Positions 62,931 to 64,000 of a stretch of 64,000 bases of DNA are shown piece by piece. The stretch comes from Eretmocerus hayati (lineage: Eukaryota; Arthropoda; Insecta; Hymenoptera; Aphelinidae). The notes under the pieces are model-generated. The model worked only from the letters and a program-made list of their open reading frames with translations. It did not search any database and had not been told where the DNA came from. Positions within the stretch are counted from its first letter, which is position 1. Every line of letters starts with the position of its first letter. The position numbers and the translations under genes are program-made. The stretch is from the NCBI GenBank assembly GCA_029851415.1, contig CM056743.1, positions 94,896,501-94,960,500 on the forward strand, written 5' to 3'.

Positions 62931-64000
62931 AAGGGCGGATATACGAAAAAATGATGATGCTTGGGATTGACTTTCATCCTCTGCCAGAACTTCAACCTAA
63001 TCAATCCATATCCGTTGAAATACGGTTTCCTGTACCATTCATATGAGATGTGTGCACTTTGTGCATGAGTACACCGCAGCACACTTAGGATGACTGAGCT
63101 GTCACAGATACGACATTCAGAAAGATGTTGGGAATTATGATGACACTTCTCCACGTCGTAACCGATTTATGATGCCACAAGGAGAATTGAAAGAATGATG
63201 ATGACGCGTTGGAATCATGACAACACTTCTCACGTGGAAGACGACTCAAGACGACACAAGGGCGAATATACGGAATGAAGATGATGTTTGGGATTGACTT
63301 CCATCCTCTGCCAGAACTTCAACCTAACCAATCCATATCCGTTGAATTACGGTTTCCTGTACCATTTATATGAGATGTCTGCGGTTCGTGCATGAGTACA
63401 CCGAAGCACACTTAGGATGACTGAGCTGTCACAAATACGACATTCACAAAGATTTTGGGGATTATGATGACACCTCTTTCATAGGAATCGATTTATGATG
63501 CCACAAACGTTTAGAATTATGACGACTCCTCTCATGTAGAAGACAATCCATGACGCCACAAAGAGAATCGACGGAATGACGATGACCCGTTTGGAATTAT
63601 GACGACACTTCTCACGTGGAAGACGATTTGAGATGACACAAGAGCGGATATACGGGAAATGATGATGCTTGAGTTTCGACTTTCTTCCTCTGCCAGAACT
63701 TCAACCTAATCAATCCATAGACGATGAAATACGGTTTCCTCTACCATTTATATGAGATATGCGCATTCGTGCATCAGTACCTCGGAGCTGACGACTCCTC
63801 TTACGTAGAAGACGATTTATGACGCCACAAGGAGAATCGAAAGAATGATGATGACGGGTTTGGAATTATCACGACACTTCTCACGTGGAAGACGACTTTA
63901 GACGACACAAGGGCGAATGTACGGGAAAATGATGATGCTTGGGATTTGACTCTCATCCCCTGCCAGAACTTGAACCTAATCAATCCATATTCGTTAAAAT

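Larger units (their letters stand above)
28405..64000. repeat. Satellite B array (monomer 383-384 bp with 328 and 270/271-bp classes), about 95-100 units
   Basis: Head-to-tail array running off the right edge. The anchor TGCCAGAACTT recurs with the G of GCCAG at 28691, 29074, 29458, 29841, 30112, 30496, 30880, 31150, 31478 and onward, giving intervals of 383-384, 270-271 and 328 bp. Each full unit has three related sub-blocks of about 55-80 bp (each beginning GAATTATGAYGAC and carrying TACGTA or CACGTG), then GGGATTTGACTTTCATCC, the anchor, CAATCCATATCCGTTGAAAT, and TGTGCACTTCGTGCATGAG. The left edge near 28405 is already recognisable but slightly diverged. Minus-strand ORFs of 66-149 codons recur because the repeat lacks stops in one frame; they are not supported as genes. 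Confidence 0.97.

Noticed and set aside
28405..64000. Recurrent minus-strand ORFs of 66-149 codons in satellite B, which look like a conserved protein family
   Set aside because: The similarity follows directly from DNA repetition. Frames break wherever a unit is 383 rather than 384 bp, and no start context or domain is seen.
28405..64000. CRISPR-like regular repeats
   Set aside because: Units are about 384 bp with no unique spacers between short repeats; this is a eukaryotic satellite.

Overview
The window is eukaryotic and almost certainly from an arthropod nuclear genome, most likely an insect. It has long tandem satellite arrays, a hAT DNA transposase, a MITE-like element, a Polinton/Maverick capsid-gene remnant of the type common in insect genomes, an AT-rich background with microsatellites, and no prokaryotic gene packing. 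The species cannot be named from this sequence.

Layout. (1) 1-4304: satellite A, monomer about 186 bp, running off the left edge. (2) 4305-10789: a 6.5-kb non-satellite island with an uninterrupted 907-codon hAT-type transposase ORF (4988-7711) and a MITE-like element with arms of about 155 bp (8979-9571). (3) 10790-16945: satellite A again, in inverted orientation. Both arms show trimer and hexamer higher-order repeats, and the distal half of the right arm adds a second monomer family. (4) 16946-28404: an 11.5-kb satellite-free interval. It holds a tRNA-like Pol III unit (minus strand, 17155-17224), several short local duplications, a candidate TATA/Inr promoter (about 23110-23150), a Polinton fragment (penton-like gene followed by a frameshifted major-capsid-like pseudogene, 25096-26660) and a GC-rich, CpG-rich island (26716-27075). 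(5) 28405-64000: satellite B, full monomer 383-384 bp with 328-bp and 270/271-bp deletion classes, running off the right edge. It is overlaid by very recent multi-kilobase duplications at offsets of 6549, 12724, 13323, 17854, 20583, 20966 and 21350 bp.

How it fits together. Apart from the hAT transposase and the Polinton relic, no conventional gene could be supported. The window looks like heterochromatin or a pericentromere/knob, shaped by unequal exchange and transposon insertion. The most informative signals are the inverted satellite A arms with matching trimer/hexamer order, the three-part internal structure of satellite B that explains its length classes, and the patchwork of kilobase-scale copies inside satellite B. 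The short ORFs inside both satellites are by-products of repetition and are not annotated as genes.
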